Shown here: piece after piece, positions 5,452 to 6,627 of the stretch
Position numbering within the stretch: position 1 is the first letter of the stretch
Layout of the letters: each line of letters begins with the position of its first letter
Assembly (NCBI GenBank): GCA_937952875.1
Contig: CALFDI010000136.1
Coordinates: 1 to 6,627 of the forward strand
Direction: 5' to 3'
Length of the DNA: 6,627 nucleotides
Source of the DNA: an uncultured Verrucomicrobiales bacterium
GTDB taxonomy: Bacteria > Verrucomicrobiota > Verrucomicrobiia > Verrucomicrobiales > Akkermansiaceae
The notes under the pieces: generated by a model
Seen by the model: only the letters and a program-made list of their open reading frames with translations
Database searches by the model: none
What the model was told of the DNA's origin: nothing
Program-made: the position numbers and the translations under genes

Positions 5452-6627
5452 TTAAGAAGGCGGTGTTTTATAAATGAGGCGCAATGAATCTAGGCGCACG
5501 CGCGCATTCTGAAGAGCGACCTGCAGAGAGGCTTTTCTTTCCTCTACCTGAGCAATCTCATCTTCGCCCAAGCCTGGGTTAATCTCTTGTAAATTCTGCA
5601 ATCGCACGAGCTCGGCAGACATTGCCTTTTCCATAGCGACCTGTGCCTTATCAACCACCACTTTTTTCCGCTTAGATGCGAGACCATCTAGCTGCTTTAG
5701 CATTTGAGGAATCACCTCTAGTGTGATCTTTGGTTGATCCAGTAATTTACGAGCTGCCCCTTGTCGGAAGGTTGCGTAAATCAACTCTTTTAAATCCGTA
5801 AGATCATTTCCTTTATAGTCCACCACGACGCGCAGCGGAACAGAAGGGAGAAAATGATCTGTCTGAAGTGACGCAGGCGCTATACATTCCACGACATAAT
5901 AGGCTTCTAGTATAATCGACTTCTCGCCAGCAGCTTCCCATACACCGAAGACGCTATTCCCCGCTTCCCCAGAAAGTAGAAGATCAATCGCTGAGATCAC
6001 CATCGGATGGTCAGCAGACATAAATCCTATCTCCTCTCTGCTTAAGGCTCGCTGGCGATCAAAAGTAACTCCCAGCCCTTCATCTGGAAGATCCGGAAAA
6101 CCATCAGTGATGACATTTCCAGGCCCTAGCAAATACCCACGGGCTCCTAACTCTTCCACGTGGAAACCAAAGTGATCGAAAAGACGAATAATCCAGTCCT
6201 CAAAGTTCCGATCCCCATCCCAATTATCGATTTCCTCCAGAGTCTCTTCAATGCTATCCCCTGCATTAGACGTCATAGCGAGCAAGCGGTCATGCCCTCT
6301 CTCCATCTCAGCCTCTGTCTCTTCACGGAGCTGAGCAGATGCCTCAATAAATTCCGCGAGTGTCTCAGTCTTCAACTGTTGGAGACGCTTAACCAATATC
6401 TGTGCACCCTGAAGATTCTTTTCAAAGGCATTGAGGCCTTCCTGATACCAACGGGCATAGCGCTCACTGCGTTCGCCTTTAATATACGGCACGTGAATAT
6501 GAATAGTCTCCGTCTGACCAATTCGATCGAGACGACCAATCCGTTGCTCTAACAACTCTGGATTTTCTGGTAAATCGAAAAGCACGAGATGATGAGCAAA
6601 TTGAAAGTTTCTACCTTCACTCCCAAT
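5452..6627 (-). CDS. rapA: RNA polymerase-associated ATPase RapA, C-terminal part (cut by window edge)
   Basis: The frame is open from the right edge (base 6627) to TAA at 5452-5454, giving the last 391 residues, roughly 40% of a full RapA (968 residues in E. coli). It opens within the SNF2/Swi2 helicase core: GSEGRNFQFAHH (motif V region, 2-13) and LFDLPENPELLEQRIGRLDRIGQ (16-38), which holds motif VI with the arginine-finger pattern QRIGRLDRIGQ. The rest follows the RapA-specific C-terminal domain closely: IHVPYIKGERSERYARWYQEGLNAFE, a charged helical linker (about 70-125), LFDHFG, FPDLPDEGLGVTFDRQRALSREE, HPMVISAIDLLLSGEAGNS, then a helical end (SAELVRLQNLQEINPGL, RVRLDSLRLIYK). RapA binds core RNA polymerase and uses ATP to help recycle it from stalled post-termination complexes. 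The match runs to the end of the protein, so this is RapA rather than a general SNF2 helicase. An internal GTG at 6585 is not the start; the true start is outside the window. ddl follows 54 bases downstream. Confidence 0.93.
   Translation of the reverse strand: MGSEGRNFQFAHHLVLFDLPENPELLEQRIGRLDRIGQTETIHIHVPYIKGERSERYARWYQEGLNAFEKNLQGAQILVKRLQQLKTETLAEFIEASAQLREETEAEMERGHDRLLAMTSNAGDSIEETLEEIDNWDGDRNFEDWIIRLFDHFGFHVEELGARGYLLGPGNVITDGFPDLPDEGLGVTFDRQRALSREEIGFMSADHPMVISAIDLLLSGEAGNSVFGVWEAAGEKSIILEAYYVVECIAPASLQTDHFLPSVPLRVVVDYKGNDLTDLKELIYATFRQGAARKLLDQPKITLEVIPQMLKQLDGLASKRKKVVVDKAQVAMEKAMSAELVRLQNLQEINPGLGEDEIAQVEERKASLQVALQNARVRLDSLRLIYKTPPS

Noticed and set aside
6160..6552. 130-residue plus-strand frame opposite rapA
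   Set aside because: RapA is strongly conserved across this stretch, so the plus-strand frame is a by-product.
1..6627. Mobile elements, CRISPR arrays, tRNA/rRNA genes, riboswitches
   Set aside because: Reading both strands showed no transposase, regularly spaced repeats, tRNA-like cloverleaf or known aptamer pattern, and the coding genes fill almost the whole window.

Overview
The window reads as bacterial chromosome, most likely from a marine Verrucomicrobiota (Opitutales/Puniceicoccales type). That placement is an inference. It rests on the secreted-protein C-terminal domain of the haloperoxidase-like gene, a module I associate with this phylum, on the form of the ddl-ftsQ pair, and on the absence of Shine-Dalgarno sites at normal spacing before any of the five visible starts. 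I see no rRNA, tRNA, CRISPR array, insertion sequence or attachment site.

Layout from left to right. (1) At 1-339 on the minus strand is the 5' part of a secreted M23 metallopeptidase gene, cut by the window edge. (2) At 411-451 there is a good intrinsic terminator for minus-strand transcription. It ends the next gene. (3) At 484-1338 (minus) is a secreted, strikingly methionine-rich protein resembling the DUF6263 family. (4) At 1339-1488 is a short divergent promoter region. (5) At 1489-3564 (plus) is a secreted vanadium-dependent haloperoxidase/PAP2 family protein. All the vanadate-site motifs are intact and a C-terminal beta-sandwich-like domain is attached. (6) On the minus strand lies an apparent operon, read from right to left: the 3' part of rapA (5452-6627), ddl (4453-5397) and ftsQ (3561-4460). 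It meets the haloperoxidase gene tail to tail with a 4-base overlap.

How the genes fit together. The ddl-ftsQ pair is a piece of the division and cell-wall (dcw) cluster: Ddl makes the D-Ala-D-Ala end of the peptidoglycan stem peptide and FtsQ is a divisome scaffold. The expected ftsA-ftsZ continuation is missing, because the strand switches directly after ftsQ. RapA, an RNA polymerase recycling ATPase, is an unusual upstream partner.

The most interesting part is the divergent pair at 484-3564. An exported enzyme with a chloroperoxidase-like active site faces an exported protein whose mature form is about 11% methionine. Methionine is the residue most readily oxidised by hypohalous acids, so an enzyme-plus-oxidant-sink arrangement is a testable but unproven idea.
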